DNA from: Promethearchaeota archaeon
Lineage (GTDB): Archaea > Asgardarchaeota > Lokiarchaeia > Sigyniarchaeales > SOKP01
NCBI GenBank assembly: GCA_016926735.1
Contig: JAFGOA010000079.1
Span: forward strand, 1-59,034
Length of the DNA stretch: 59,034 bases
Direction: 5' to 3'
Both the position numbers and the translations under genes were made by a program. Below the pieces are notes generated by a model. It saw nothing but the letters and a program-made list of their open reading frames with translations. It was not told the origin of the DNA and did not search any database. Positions 1 to 9,169 of the stretch are shown here, one piece after another (position 1 is the first letter of the stretch; the number at the start of each line of letters is the position of its first letter).

Positions 1-63
1 ATTTTCTTGCTCATTTGCTAAGATGCCAAGTTTTATTAGAATTTTTTCAATTAATTTTTTCAT
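1..63 (-). CDS. 5' end of an unknown gene cut by the left edge
   Basis: An ATG lies at 63-61 on the minus strand and the frame stays open for 21 codons to the window edge, giving MKKLIEKILIKLGILANEQ and two more residues. A GGAGA Shine-Dalgarno sequence (complement of 69-73) sits about 5-6 bases before the ATG, which makes this a real start rather than a chance ORF. The visible peptide is a basic amphipathic helix. No function can be assigned. It lies just downstream of, and in the same direction as, the radical SAM gene. Confidence 0.5.
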   Translation of the reverse strand, partial: MKKLIEKILIKLGILANEQEN

Positions 64-94
64 AAGTTTCTCCATTTTTTTATTTATTTTTTTT

Positions 95-919
95 TTATTT
101 TTTTTTTTTTTTTGAAAATCCACCGTGATGAAACTCTATTGAATATTGAATCCCTTTATTCTCACAATAATGAATAATGTCTTCTTTGATTAATTCCCAA
201 TTTTCATCATCATTTTGAAATTCTTTGTATATATTCATCAAATATGGATAATCTTTCTTAATTATATTATTTATTCTATGGATGTTATACGGACGAAAAT
301 TAAGATTCTCAAACATAAAAAAATCAGTAAATTCAACTGAGTACTCAATAATTTTTTTAAAATCAGTCAATTGGGGAAAGAATGGAGAAATAAACACGTA
401 TGTTTTTATCCCATGCTTATGTATTTCTTTTATTAAATCCAGTCTTTCCATAGGTTTTGAAGCAATTGGCTCAATGATTCGTGTAAAATTCTCGTTTAAA
501 CTAAATATTGAAATACCAAATTCCAAATTATCAAATTCTTTAAATAGATTTATATCTCTCATAGCATATTTTGACTTTGTAAGTATTGAAATAATAGCCT
601 TTGTTCCTAAAAGATGTTCAAGGATTTTTTTTGTATTTTGGTATTTGAGTTCTAGAGGAATATAAGGATCAGTTACCGAACTAAGAAGAATTGTTTTATT
701 ATTGTATTTCTCTGGTTGTATTTTTTCAAATGGATATTGTTTAATATCTAAAAAATTTCCCCAAATATCACCCTTGTGATTGGTAAATCGTTTCATAAAT
801 TCAGCATAACAATAAACACACCCATGTTGACATCCAATATAAGGATTAATTACATAATCTATTCCTGGAATATTACTCTTTGTTATTATATTTTTTGCTC
901 CTACAAACCTAATTTTCAT
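95..919 (-). CDS. Radical SAM protein, SPL/SplB-like
   Basis: The protein has 274 residues. Near the N-terminus is a CxxxCxxC cluster (Cys30, Cys34, Cys37; CQHGCVYCYAE), the radical SAM [4Fe-4S] signature, directly after INPYIGC, as in the DNA-repair-photolyase-like SplB family (COG1533). Later segments (LLSSVTDPYIPLE, ILTKSKYAMRD, FISPFFPQLTD) fit the family's partial TIM barrel. The family name comes from spore photoproduct lyase, but most archaeal members have no proven substrate, so a role in DNA repair is only a possibility. The C-terminus ends in a run of lysines encoded by a poly-T tract, so its exact end could be affected by homopolymer error. The ATG at 919 is the first start in frame. 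Confidence 0.8.
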   Translation of the reverse strand: MKIRFVGAKNIITKSNIPGIDYVINPYIGCQHGCVYCYAEFMKRFTNHKGDIWGNFLDIKQYPFEKIQPEKYNNKTILLSSVTDPYIPLELKYQNTKKILEHLLGTKAIISILTKSKYAMRDINLFKEFDNLEFGISIFSLNENFTRIIEPIASKPMERLDLIKEIHKHGIKTYVFISPFFPQLTDFKKIIEYSVEFTDFFMFENLNFRPYNIHRINNIIKKDYPYLMNIYKEFQNDDENWELIKEDIIHYCENKGIQYSIEFHHGGFSKKKKK

Positions 920-1106
920 ATTTATAATACAGAATCTAATATAATTAATTACTAATATAAAAGAAAAAAAAATATCAAAAAAAAAATTTTTTGGTGAATT
1001 AGAAAATATTAAGATATTTTTATAATCTTTTATAAAAAAAATATCTGTAAATTTTCACTCTCTTTGCTTTAATATTCAATGATAAAATATGAATATTTGA
1101 TAAAAC

Positions 1107-1397
1107 ATGATAGTAATGAAAGAAAAAATTGAAAATTCATCTATAAATTTTAAATTTAAAACTTATAGTAATGGACAATTGGCCGTTTTTTTACAAGATT
1201 ATAATGGATTTCCAGTAGCTGAAATATCAATTAAAGATGATATTGTTGATCTTAACATAGATGAATTTATTTTTAAAGATTATTCAGAAAATTCAACTTT
1301 AGTAAATCTATTATTTGATATGAATATGATTAGAACAACAGGTAGGTTTGTGTTGATTGGTAAACATTTATGTCCAATATGTCAAGTGTTATATTAA
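1107..1397 (+). CDS. Small DUF4313-like protein
   Basis: The protein has 96 residues. The pattern YSNGQLAVFL, then a hydrophobic strand, then FKDYSENSTLVNLL, then a closing segment with CPICQ matches my recollection of DUF4313, a short family common on phages, plasmids and integrated elements (NG-tA-qL, KDYSEN-g, final CPVCkL). Function is unknown. A second ATG lies three codons in and neither start has a clear Shine-Dalgarno site. Its stop overlaps the stop of the convergent NERD helicase gene by 4 bases. If the family assignment holds, this end of the window may carry accessory DNA. Confidence 0.5.
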   Translation: MIVMKEKIENSSINFKFKTYSNGQLAVFLQDYNGFPVAEISIKDDIVDLNIDEFIFKDYSENSTLVNLLFDMNMIRTTGRFVLIGKHLCPICQVLY

Positions 1398-3169
1398 GCT
1401 TGCATTGGTTTTATTATATTTTCTAATAAATCAGACGATCTATTTGATTGATTAGCACTTAATATCAACTTTTTTCGAGACCGAGTAACTCCAACATAAA
1501 GTAATTGTCGATCCTTATCTGTTTTATATGTATCAATTTCGGGAATAATAATTGTATCAAACTCTAACCCTTTCGTTCCATGTATTGTACCAATTAATAA
1601 ACCAGAAGTATTGGGATCAAGTTTTTCTAAACTACTCCACTTTAAATTAAACTCTTTTAAATATTTGAAGATTGGATGATTATATCCATTTTTAGACATA
1701 TTATATTTAAAAAGTAATAATATTCTATGGGGATTTTTTAATAGTCTACTTATTTTTAAAGCAAGTTTTTTATATTCATCATCCCTTGTGTCAGAAATAA
1801 TAAATTCTACAATTCCATGATTGCCCAAAAATTCCTTTGTTGGAATAAATTCATCAAATTGACCAATAAGATCTCTAAGACTGGTAGGTAATATCTTTTG
1901 GGCTAATATTCCAATTTCAATAGGATTCCTATAAGAGTTTTCAAATCTTTTAACCCTTCCTCTAGCCTCAATACCAACACTTGACCAATGGAACCTTTTT
2001 TTTGCATATATCCCTTGCAGACCATCACATGTAATGAATAAGGAGTTGGTAATTGGATTTAATACCTCAGTAATACATGAAAACCAAATTTGTTCAAAAT
2101 CTTGAGCTTCATCAACCAGAATTGCATCATATTGCATTTTTTCTTTACCAAGATCTTTTAACATGTGCAAAAATAATTTTGGTACAACATTTTGAAAAAA
2201 ATCTGTTAATTTTCCTTCTTTTTCAGCTTTATGTTGTGCTTCTTTATAGATTTGCCAATAATTATTATTTACGCTATTAATATAATGTCTAATCCACCCA
2301 TGAAAAGTATTTATAGTAATATCTGCATTGTAGTTTTGTGGGATTATTAAATGATAGAGGAGATCTCTTAGTAATTTATTATAACATATAATTAATATTT
2401 TCCAATCTGGATTCTCTTTTGCTAATATTCTTGCTCTGGAAATTAATAGAATAGTTTTTCCACCACCTGCTACTCCAAAAACCAATCTATGTCCATTTCC
2501 CATTTCAATAGCTAATTTTTCCTGTTTTTGATCTAACAATATTACTTTATTTTCAATATTATAAAATTTTGAAAGATCTGCTTGTTCTAAAGTTGGTAAT
2601 CGACACATAGGAAAAATATTTGCTCTTAAAGTCTCAAAATGTTCTTTTTGTAATGAAATATCTCGATTTAAAATATCATTAAAACAGTTTTGAAAATTCA
2701 TATTGTTAGAGATATCTTCTTTAAAACATAAAAAAAGTCTTTCAGGAGTATGTTTTTTAATTTTTAAAAAAATTGGTTCTTCTTTTGATATTTGGGAAAA
2801 AACTGCTATTTGAATAATTGGGATTTTAACATGATTAGGAAAGTGACACAAATCGATTCTGTCCTTTATTATTCTCCAATATTGATATAATTGATCAAAA
2901 GGATTTCCAATATTCTCTAATATATTGTCTTTAAAATAAGCCCATGGACCTGTTTCACTTATCGTTTTAAGCTTATTAGAGCGATAATCTTTAATCTCAA
3001 TGATAATAACACCATATAAAGGAGATAGTATAATAAAATCTGGTCGAAATCCACCTAAATATGGTTCACAATATCCAATAAAAGATTCATTATTAGATAA
3101 AAAATTTTCAAGTCTTCTAAAAAATGTATTTTCCCCTTGAGTAGCATTTAAGGGAGGCCTATTTAGCAT
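1394..3169 (-). CDS. NERD nuclease-domain / SF1 helicase fusion
   Basis: The protein has 591 residues. Residues ~15-110 look like a NERD (nuclease-related) domain with the PD-(D/E)xK pattern: Asp44 in FRPDF, then Glu58 and Lys60 in IIEIK. A UvrD-like SF1 helicase core follows, with Walker A GVAGGGKT (232-239), DEAQD (352-356), HGTKGLEFD and LLYVGVTRSRKKL (motif VI). The fusion of a NERD nuclease to an SF1 helicase occurs in both DNA-repair and anti-phage contexts. No partner gene is adjacent here, so it may act alone. The start ATG at 3169 is followed by typical family sequence. Confidence 0.8.
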   Translation of the reverse strand: MLNRPPLNATQGENTFFRRLENFLSNNESFIGYCEPYLGGFRPDFIILSPLYGVIIIEIKDYRSNKLKTISETGPWAYFKDNILENIGNPFDQLYQYWRIIKDRIDLCHFPNHVKIPIIQIAVFSQISKEEPIFLKIKKHTPERLFLCFKEDISNNMNFQNCFNDILNRDISLQKEHFETLRANIFPMCRLPTLEQADLSKFYNIENKVILLDQKQEKLAIEMGNGHRLVFGVAGGGKTILLISRARILAKENPDWKILIICYNKLLRDLLYHLIIPQNYNADITINTFHGWIRHYINSVNNNYWQIYKEAQHKAEKEGKLTDFFQNVVPKLFLHMLKDLGKEKMQYDAILVDEAQDFEQIWFSCITEVLNPITNSLFITCDGLQGIYAKKRFHWSSVGIEARGRVKRFENSYRNPIEIGILAQKILPTSLRDLIGQFDEFIPTKEFLGNHGIVEFIISDTRDDEYKKLALKISRLLKNPHRILLLFKYNMSKNGYNHPIFKYLKEFNLKWSSLEKLDPNTSGLLIGTIHGTKGLEFDTIIIPEIDTYKTDKDRQLLYVGVTRSRKKLILSANQSNRSSDLLENIIKPMQA

Positions 3170-3400
3170 TTTTAGTAACTTTTCTATTTAATAATTTAGT
3201 TATTTAATATATATGTTCTAATTTATATATTTAAAAATTTGGATAATATGCTAATCATATTTTTAAACAACATTAAATAGATCAATAAAAAAAAGTGTAT
3301 CAAAAAATAAAACTTTTAATAGTATTTTTCTAATGTAAAATAAAGAGAGAAATGATCTTTTTGTTTTATATTTCTTTTTTTAGGAACAACGATCTTTGAA

Positions 3401-3410
3401 AGAACGTTCT
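3401..3410. promoter_or_regulatory. Palindrome AGAACGTTCT upstream of padR
   Basis: AGAACGTTCT is a perfect 10-base palindrome about 140 bases before the PadR start. Its half-site AGAAC/GTTCT recurs in the larger palindrome on the padR TATA box at 3517-3532. The rest of the 380-base gap (3170-3549) is AT-rich and shows no ORF. I infer a distal operator of the same regulator; the PadR itself is the obvious candidate. Confidence 0.35.
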
Positions 3411-3516
3411 ACAAGTCTCATAATATATTCAACATGGAGCTATTAAATTATAATTAGCCATTTATTCATCACTTAATTTTTTTTTTAGAAAAATTTATAT
3501 ATTATGATATCATACT

Positions 3517-3532
3517 GTTCTTATATAAGAAC
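3517..3532 (+). promoter_or_regulatory. Promoter/operator: 16-base palindrome over TATA box
   Basis: GTTCTTATATAAGAAC is a perfect 16-base palindrome whose centre (TTATATAA) is an archaeal TATA box. The padR ATG at 3550 lies about 25 bases from the TATA centre, so the transcript is probably leaderless. A second odd-centred palindrome, GATCTTAGATC, lies at 3533-3543, and an AGAAC copy at 3544-3548. Binding here would block TBP, so autorepression is the simplest reading (inference). Confidence 0.6.
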
Positions 3533-3549
3533 GATCTTAGATCAGAACT

Positions 3550-4128
3550 ATGTTAAAAAAAAAAAAAGGATTAAGTCACATAGCATTTGTAGTTTTAGGA
3601 TTAATTTCAGAAGAAAATAGTCATGGAAAAATAATAGATGAAAAAATTCAAAAGAGGGGTATGCGAGATTGGACAAATATAGGAAAATCGTCTTTATATG
3701 GTGTTTTAAAAAAGCTTGAAAGTGATGGATTAGTACAATCTTGGATTGAAGAATGTGATAACCGAATGATACGTGTTTATAAAATTACATCCCTAGGTAT
3801 TAGTACCTTGAAAAATAAGATCAGGAACGTAATTTATAATTATAAAGGAAGAAATGACGAAGATTTCTATGTTGCATTCTCAATGTTTCCATACCTTAGT
3901 GAAAAAGAACAATTATTATCATTCTCAAATGCTTTAGAAAGAACAACAATACATAAAAAAGAATTAGAAGATATGCTTAAACTAAATAGAATTTATCCGA
4001 TAAATGTAACTGGATTATTTAAACATCCTATAATGGTTCTACAAACAAATATTGAGTTCTTAAAATGGGTAATAGAAGAAATAAAAAATGGAGGTGGAAA
4101 ATTTGACCCAGAAGCATATAATAAATAA
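3550..4128 (+). CDS. PadR-family transcriptional regulator
   Basis: The protein has 192 residues. Residues ~10-95 form the PadR winged helix: SHIAFVVLGLI, then SSLYGVLKKLESDGLV, then the wing RVYKITSLG. The rest is a helical dimerisation region of the usual PadR length. It is first in an operon with a BtrH-like protein, whose ORF overlaps it by 41 bases, and a UvrA paralog. PadR proteins commonly sense toxic small molecules and repress neighbouring export or resistance genes. The palindrome over its own TATA box supports autoregulation. Confidence 0.85.
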   Translation: MLKKKKGLSHIAFVVLGLISEENSHGKIIDEKIQKRGMRDWTNIGKSSLYGVLKKLESDGLVQSWIEECDNRMIRVYKITSLGISTLKNKIRNVIYNYKGRNDEDFYVAFSMFPYLSEKEQLLSFSNALERTTIHKKELEDMLKLNRIYPINVTGLFKHPIMVLQTNIEFLKWVIEEIKNGGGKFDPEAYNK

Positions 4129-5251
4129 TTTTATTCATAAAGAAGGAGTACATTGTGAATCTTCTGCATTAAGAGATATGTTTGAATATTATGGATTCTC
4201 AATGTCAGAATCTATGATATTTGGACTTGATGCTACTTTAGGTTTTATTTATTTTGATAAATCCTTAACCCTTCCGAATACTGAAAATGAAATGATTAAT
4301 ACACCTATCTTTATAGGAGGAAAACAAGGAACAATAAATCCAAATTCTTTAGCTTGTAGATTGTTGGGATTTACCATGAATAAGCAATCATTTACAAGTA
4401 GTGATAAAGCATGGGAAGAGTCAAAAAAACTATTAGATCAAAATATCCCAATGATTCTTCAAGTAGATCTAGGATATTTACCCTATATAAACGAGGAAGA
4501 AAATGAAGAAATTCATTTTGGAGGTCATGCCATAACATTAGTAGGTTATGATGAAGAAAAAGGAGTTGCTTTTATAGGAGACACTGATTTTTCTGGTCTT
4601 AATGAAGTTCTAATTGATGATTTGAAAAGAGCAAGAGGATCAACAGAAGGACCATCATATTTACATCCTAAAAATAGTCAATATTTGATGATTCAACGAC
4701 CAGACGGTAAACATCCTCCTCTGGCTGCAGGAATAAAGGTTGCTATAGAACAAGTTGTGAATAATATGTTAAGACCATCGATGAATTATTTAGGAATTCA
4801 AGGTCTTAAAAGATTTTCAAAATCAATACTTAATTGGAAGGAAGATCTAAAGGGCATTGTTAAGAGTCCATATAGTGGTAAGAATATGGCATTATCAGAA
4901 GTAACTTTTCAATTAATATATGGATATATTGAGACATGGGGGACAGGAGGAGGTGCCTTTCGAAATCTCTATAGGGATTTTCTGAAAGAAGTCTTAGTGT
5001 TAAATGAAATTAAACATGGTCCTCACGCTTGGATAGATAGAGATATCCAAACACTCGAAGATTCAATAGTACTTATTACAGAAATAGCAAACAATTGGAC
5101 CACCTTTGCTAAAACACTTAAATATGCTGTTGATGAATATAACGAAGAATGTATTAATCATGTATCTATTGATGATCTGCATAATTTAGCACATAATATT
5201 TACATCAATGAAGAGGATTTATTCAAAAAATTATCAAAAATAAAAAATTAG
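4088..5251 (+). CDS. BtrH_N / DUF4872-type protein (papain-like acyl-transfer fold)
   Basis: The protein has 387 residues. The N-terminus carries EGVHCESSALRDMFEYYG (Cys23), followed by GGHAITLVGYD (His at ~147) and FIGDTDFSG, matching the Cys-His-Asp layout of the BtrH_N family. BtrH transfers an acyl chain from a carrier protein in butirosin synthesis. The C-terminal half resembles the DUF4872 companion domain. The start is uncertain: ATG 4088 and GTG 4094 both lie inside padR, and no later start precedes the catalytic Cys. No carrier protein or synthetase is nearby, so its substrate is unknown. The overlap with padR implies translational coupling. Confidence 0.7.
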   Translation: MEVENLTQKHIINNFIHKEGVHCESSALRDMFEYYGFSMSESMIFGLDATLGFIYFDKSLTLPNTENEMINTPIFIGGKQGTINPNSLACRLLGFTMNKQSFTSSDKAWEESKKLLDQNIPMILQVDLGYLPYINEEENEEIHFGGHAITLVGYDEEKGVAFIGDTDFSGLNEVLIDDLKRARGSTEGPSYLHPKNSQYLMIQRPDGKHPPLAAGIKVAIEQVVNNMLRPSMNYLGIQGLKRFSKSILNWKEDLKGIVKSPYSGKNMALSEVTFQLIYGYIETWGTGGGAFRNLYRDFLKEVLVLNEIKHGPHAWIDRDIQTLEDSIVLITEIANNWTTFAKTLKYAVDEYNEECINHVSIDDLHNLAHNIYINEEDLFKKLSKIKN

Positions 5252-5264
5252 GTGGTTTAATAAA

Positions 5265-7751
5265 TTGGATATGATAAAAATTAAAGGAGCAAGAATTCAT
5301 AATTTAAAAAGTATAGATGTAAATATTCCAAAAAAGAAAATTATTGTTATAACTGGTGTTTCTGGTTCAGGTAAATCTAGTTTAGCATTTGATATTATAT
5401 TTGATGAGGGAATGAATAGATATTTACAATCTTTAGGGTTTCCTCCTAAATTTGAGAATGAAAAACCTTTTGATATCATTGAAGGATTAAGTCCCACGAT
5501 AGCTGTTGAACAAAGAACTACTCGATCTTTTAATCCAAGATCAACAGTGGGAACCAAAACAGGGATATATGGATTGCTTCGAATGCTATATGCCACAGAA
5601 GGGGTTATGAATTGTCCAATTTGTAAAACCCCTGTTAATTATAACTTTGAATGTGATTTATGTGGTATGAAAGTTGATAGACTCCAAATCAAATATTTCT
5701 CATTTAATGAACCAAGTGGAATGTGTTTAGAATGCAAAGGAAGAGGATATAAAATGCACTATACTGAGGAAATGATTGTAAAAGATTATAATAAAAATTT
5801 AATTCAGATTACAAAAGCAGGTTCAGCAGTTTTTGCAGATCAAATCCGATTCATTGAGCAATTACCAAGATTTTTTGATTTTAATATAAAAACACCCTAT
5901 AAAGAATTACCTGATAATATCAAAAAATTATTTCTTTATGGAAGTGAAGGGAAGAAATTTAAATTTCAATGGGAATCTAAATCATTTTCAGGAGAATTAG
6001 AGAGAGAATTTGAAGGAGTGATTCCTCATATGAAAAGAGCTATTTCCGAAGGAAAAAGTGCTTATAGAATAAATAAGATTGTTAAAAATTATATGACTAT
6101 GAATAAATGTGATGAATGTAAAGGATATAGAATTAATGATCAAGCAAGAGGGATAAAGATAGCAGGAATGCATATTGGTGAATTATCCATGATGACAATA
6201 GAAGAACTAATAGATCATTTAAGAATTCTTAAAAAAAATGATATAACCACGATTCAAGGTCAAAGTATGAAATCGGACTTAATAGAACGCTTAGAACGTA
6301 TGATGAGCGTTGGATTATCATATCTCCATCTTCATAGATCACTACCGACTTTAAGTGGTGGTGAGCTTCAAAGGATATCTTTAATGAATCATCTTGAAGG
6401 AGGATTGGATTCACTTGTATATATTTTAGATGAGCCAAGTATGAGTCTACATGAAACTGAAAAAGAATCATTGATTCAAATTATTCTCCAGTTAAAAAAA
6501 TTAGGAAATTCAATTATAATTGTTGAACATGACAAGCGATTTATGAAAATAGCGGATGAAATTATAGAAATTGGTCCCGGTGCTGGGATAAATGGGGGAG
6601 AACTTATATGTCAAGGAAATTTAGATAAAATTAAAGAGTTTAAAACATCCAAAACAGCAGATTATCTTTTAGATAAAATTCAGTTACCTAAGAAATCTAG
6701 TCGAATTATTGATAAAGACACATTATATTTAACAATAAAAGATGCTAAAACAAATAATCTTAAGATTAAAGAATTAAAAATTCCTTTAGGTTTAATGGTG
6801 GGAATTGCAGGAGTTTCAGGATCAGGAAAAAGTTCTCTTATACAAGATACACTTGTTCCATTAATACAACCTTTTTTTAAGAAAACCAAAAAGGATGCTT
6901 CTGAGAAAAAAGAGGAAAATGATGAAAATGGGGAAGAAATATTAGAATATTCAGGTAGGATAGAAGGCTGGGAGAACTTTAAAGATATTATTGTAGTAAA
7001 CCAAAGACCAATCTCAAGAGTTAAAACGTCAACACCTTGCTCTTATATAGGAATATGGGATAAAATTCGAAATTTATTTTCTAAGACTGAAGAAGCAAAA
7101 AAGAGAAAATACACACCAGGTCATTTTTCATATAATTCCGATAATGGTAGATGTCCAATTTGTAAAGGAAGTGGTGAAACAGATCTTCAAATTTCATTTC
7201 TCAGTAGTTTTGCAATTCCTTGCAAAGAGTGCAAAGGAAAAAGATATAAAGAAGAAATTTTAGAAGTGAAATATAAAGGTAAATCTATTACAGATGTTCT
7301 AAACATGACGGTTGCAGAAGCAGCAGAAATATTTAAATCTCAAATTTCAATTTCTAGAATCCTTAATATATTAGATGAGATAGGGATGGGATATATAGAA
7401 CTTGGTCAACCAGCACCTACTCTAAGTGGAGGAGAAGCTCAACGGATTAAATTAGCAAAAGAATTAGGAAAAATAAAGAAAGGAACTTCTCTCTATATAT
7501 TAGATGAACCAACAGTTGGTTTATCTTTTTATGATGCTAAAAAACTATTAGAACTATTAGAAAAATTAGTCCAAGAGGGAAATAGTGTTCTTATTATTGA
7601 ACATGATCCAGAACTACTTTCTTACATGGATTATATCATTGAATTAGGGCCTGAAGGAGGACCAAAAGGAGGTGAAGTTATTTTTAAAGGCACTCCAGAA
7701 GAAATAAAAAAAGATCCTCAATCTAAAACAGGACCATACTTAAAAAAGTGA
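5265..7751 (+). CDS. UvrA-like ABC ATPase paralog (short, UvrA2/DrrC-like)
   Basis: The protein has 828 residues and two ABC modules: Walker A GVSGSGKSSL at ~31 and ~515, signatures LSGGELQRI (~363) and LSGGEAQRI (~720), Walker B ILDEPS and ILDEPT. Four CxxC pairs form zinc modules (CPICK, CDLCG, CDECKG, and CPICKG with CKECKG). Walker A to signature in the first half is ~330 residues against ~450 in canonical UvrA, so most of the UvrB-binding/insertion region appears to be missing, as in UvrA2/DrrC paralogs linked to drug resistance. TTG 5265 is 9 bases from AGGTGG; ATG 5271 is the alternative. No UvrB or UvrC is present. Confidence 0.85.
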   Translation: MDMIKIKGARIHNLKSIDVNIPKKKIIVITGVSGSGKSSLAFDIIFDEGMNRYLQSLGFPPKFENEKPFDIIEGLSPTIAVEQRTTRSFNPRSTVGTKTGIYGLLRMLYATEGVMNCPICKTPVNYNFECDLCGMKVDRLQIKYFSFNEPSGMCLECKGRGYKMHYTEEMIVKDYNKNLIQITKAGSAVFADQIRFIEQLPRFFDFNIKTPYKELPDNIKKLFLYGSEGKKFKFQWESKSFSGELEREFEGVIPHMKRAISEGKSAYRINKIVKNYMTMNKCDECKGYRINDQARGIKIAGMHIGELSMMTIEELIDHLRILKKNDITTIQGQSMKSDLIERLERMMSVGLSYLHLHRSLPTLSGGELQRISLMNHLEGGLDSLVYILDEPSMSLHETEKESLIQIILQLKKLGNSIIIVEHDKRFMKIADEIIEIGPGAGINGGELICQGNLDKIKEFKTSKTADYLLDKIQLPKKSSRIIDKDTLYLTIKDAKTNNLKIKELKIPLGLMVGIAGVSGSGKSSLIQDTLVPLIQPFFKKTKKDASEKKEENDENGEEILEYSGRIEGWENFKDIIVVNQRPISRVKTSTPCSYIGIWDKIRNLFSKTEEAKKRKYTPGHFSYNSDNGRCPICKGSGETDLQISFLSSFAIPCKECKGKRYKEEILEVKYKGKSITDVLNMTVAEAAEIFKSQISISRILNILDEIGMGYIELGQPAPTLSGGEAQRIKLAKELGKIKKGTSLYILDEPTVGLSFYDAKKLLELLEKLVQEGNSVLIIEHDPELLSYMDYIIELGPEGGPKGGEVIFKGTPEEIKKDPQSKTGPYLKK

Positions 7752-7903
7752 ATTTAAATTAAAAATATTATTCCATTATCTCTAATTTATTTTTAAAATG
7801 AAATTTATATTATATTTAACTAAAAGAATTTTATCAACTAATTATGAAAAATCGAATGATGTAATAATTTAAAAGAATACCCTTCTATATTAAATATTGT
7901 CAT

Positions 7904-9163
7904 ATGTTTTCAAATCTAGTAAAATATTTTAAAATTAATTCAAACGATTCAGACTCTAAAAGGAAGCAAATAGTATTCAACTATATTTTATTCTGCTTTT
8001 TAATAATAGCTCTATGTATGGGTATACTTTATTTTTTCTTTGAATTATATAATTTTTTAGTAGATGATGATGCTTTTTTCACAATACCAATAGCATCTCT
8101 AATCATTTTAGTTACAATCAGTTTTATTTTTATTATCAATAATTATATCTCTCATAAAATTGCAATAGATTTTTTTTTAGTTATATTTGTATTTTTAATT
8201 ATCTTCACAGATACTCCTTATGAATTGTTAAATGGAAGGAGCATTGTATATTTTATTATACCAATTATAATTGGATCAATTTTTTTTAAACCAAAATATG
8301 AAATATTTATCACTATACTAATTATAGGTATAATCGCACTTCTTTCACTGATAAATAGTATTATGCCAAATATCCCGACAATATTTATTTATTTATTAAT
8401 TGGAGGATTAATGGCATTTTCATCTAATAGCATACAAAATGCGATAATTAATACAAAAAGGGCTTATGATAGAATAGATCTGTATAAAGATATATTCTCT
8501 CATGATATTAGTAATATTATTCAAATAATTAAGAGTTCAACTCAAATTCTTCCACTAATGATGGAAAAAAATGAAAATAAAAATGAGATTATTTCAATTA
8601 TAGAAAATTTAGATGAACAGACAGAAAGAGCCACAAGGTTAATATCTAATATCAGAAAATTATCTCAACTTGAAGAAAAAATTAGCCTTAAAAAAATAGA
8701 TGCTTTACCATTTCTAAATGCCTCAATAGAATATATCAAGAATTCTCACCATAATAAGACAGTTAAAATTAATCTTGATGTTCAAGTTGAACAAGTTTAT
8801 ATAGAGGGGAATGAGTTAATTTCAGATATATTTGAAAATCTATTAAATAACGCTATATTTCACAATAAAAAACATGAATTGTTTATTGATATTAAAATTA
8901 TTGAAGAAATAAAAAATAAAATTCATTATTACAAATTTCAATTTATTGATAATGGTATTGGGATAAGAGATGATTTAAAGGAAAAGATTTTTTTAAGAAC
9001 TACAGAAAACATAACTCATCACTTAGGATTTGGATTGGGATTATCATTAATAAAAAATATTATTGAACTTTTTAAGGGAAATATTTGGGTTAAGAATAGA
9101 ATTAAAAATGATTATACTAAGGGAAGTAATTTTATATTGATATTTCCAAAAAAAAAAGAATGA
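7904..9163 (+). CDS. Membrane sensor histidine kinase
   Basis: The protein has 419 residues. Residues ~22-185 contain about six hydrophobic segments without a clear extracellular sensor domain, so the signal is probably sensed in or near the membrane. The cytoplasmic kinase follows: H-box with FSHDISNIIQ (His200), N-box FENLLNNAIFHN (~300-315), G1 DNGIGI and G2 GFGLGLSL. All catalytic boxes are intact. No response regulator is adjacent, so it is an orphan kinase. It ends 6 bases from the stop of the convergent methyltransferase gene. Confidence 0.85.
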   Translation: MFSNLVKYFKINSNDSDSKRKQIVFNYILFCFLIIALCMGILYFFFELYNFLVDDDAFFTIPIASLIILVTISFIFIINNYISHKIAIDFFLVIFVFLIIFTDTPYELLNGRSIVYFIIPIIIGSIFFKPKYEIFITILIIGIIALLSLINSIMPNIPTIFIYLLIGGLMAFSSNSIQNAIINTKRAYDRIDLYKDIFSHDISNIIQIIKSSTQILPLMMEKNENKNEIISIIENLDEQTERATRLISNIRKLSQLEEKISLKKIDALPFLNASIEYIKNSHHNKTVKINLDVQVEQVYIEGNELISDIFENLLNNAIFHNKKHELFIDIKIIEEIKNKIHYYKFQFIDNGIGIRDDLKEKIFLRTTENITHHLGFGLGLSLIKNIIELFKGNIWVKNRIKNDYTKGSNFILIFPKKKE

Positions 9164-9169
9164 TAAAAA

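Noticed and set aside
282-665. 127-codon plus-strand frame opposite the radical SAM gene
   Set aside because: Antisense shadow of a well-supported gene; its hydrophobic, Ser/Phe/Ile-rich composition is typical of reversed AT-rich coding DNA.
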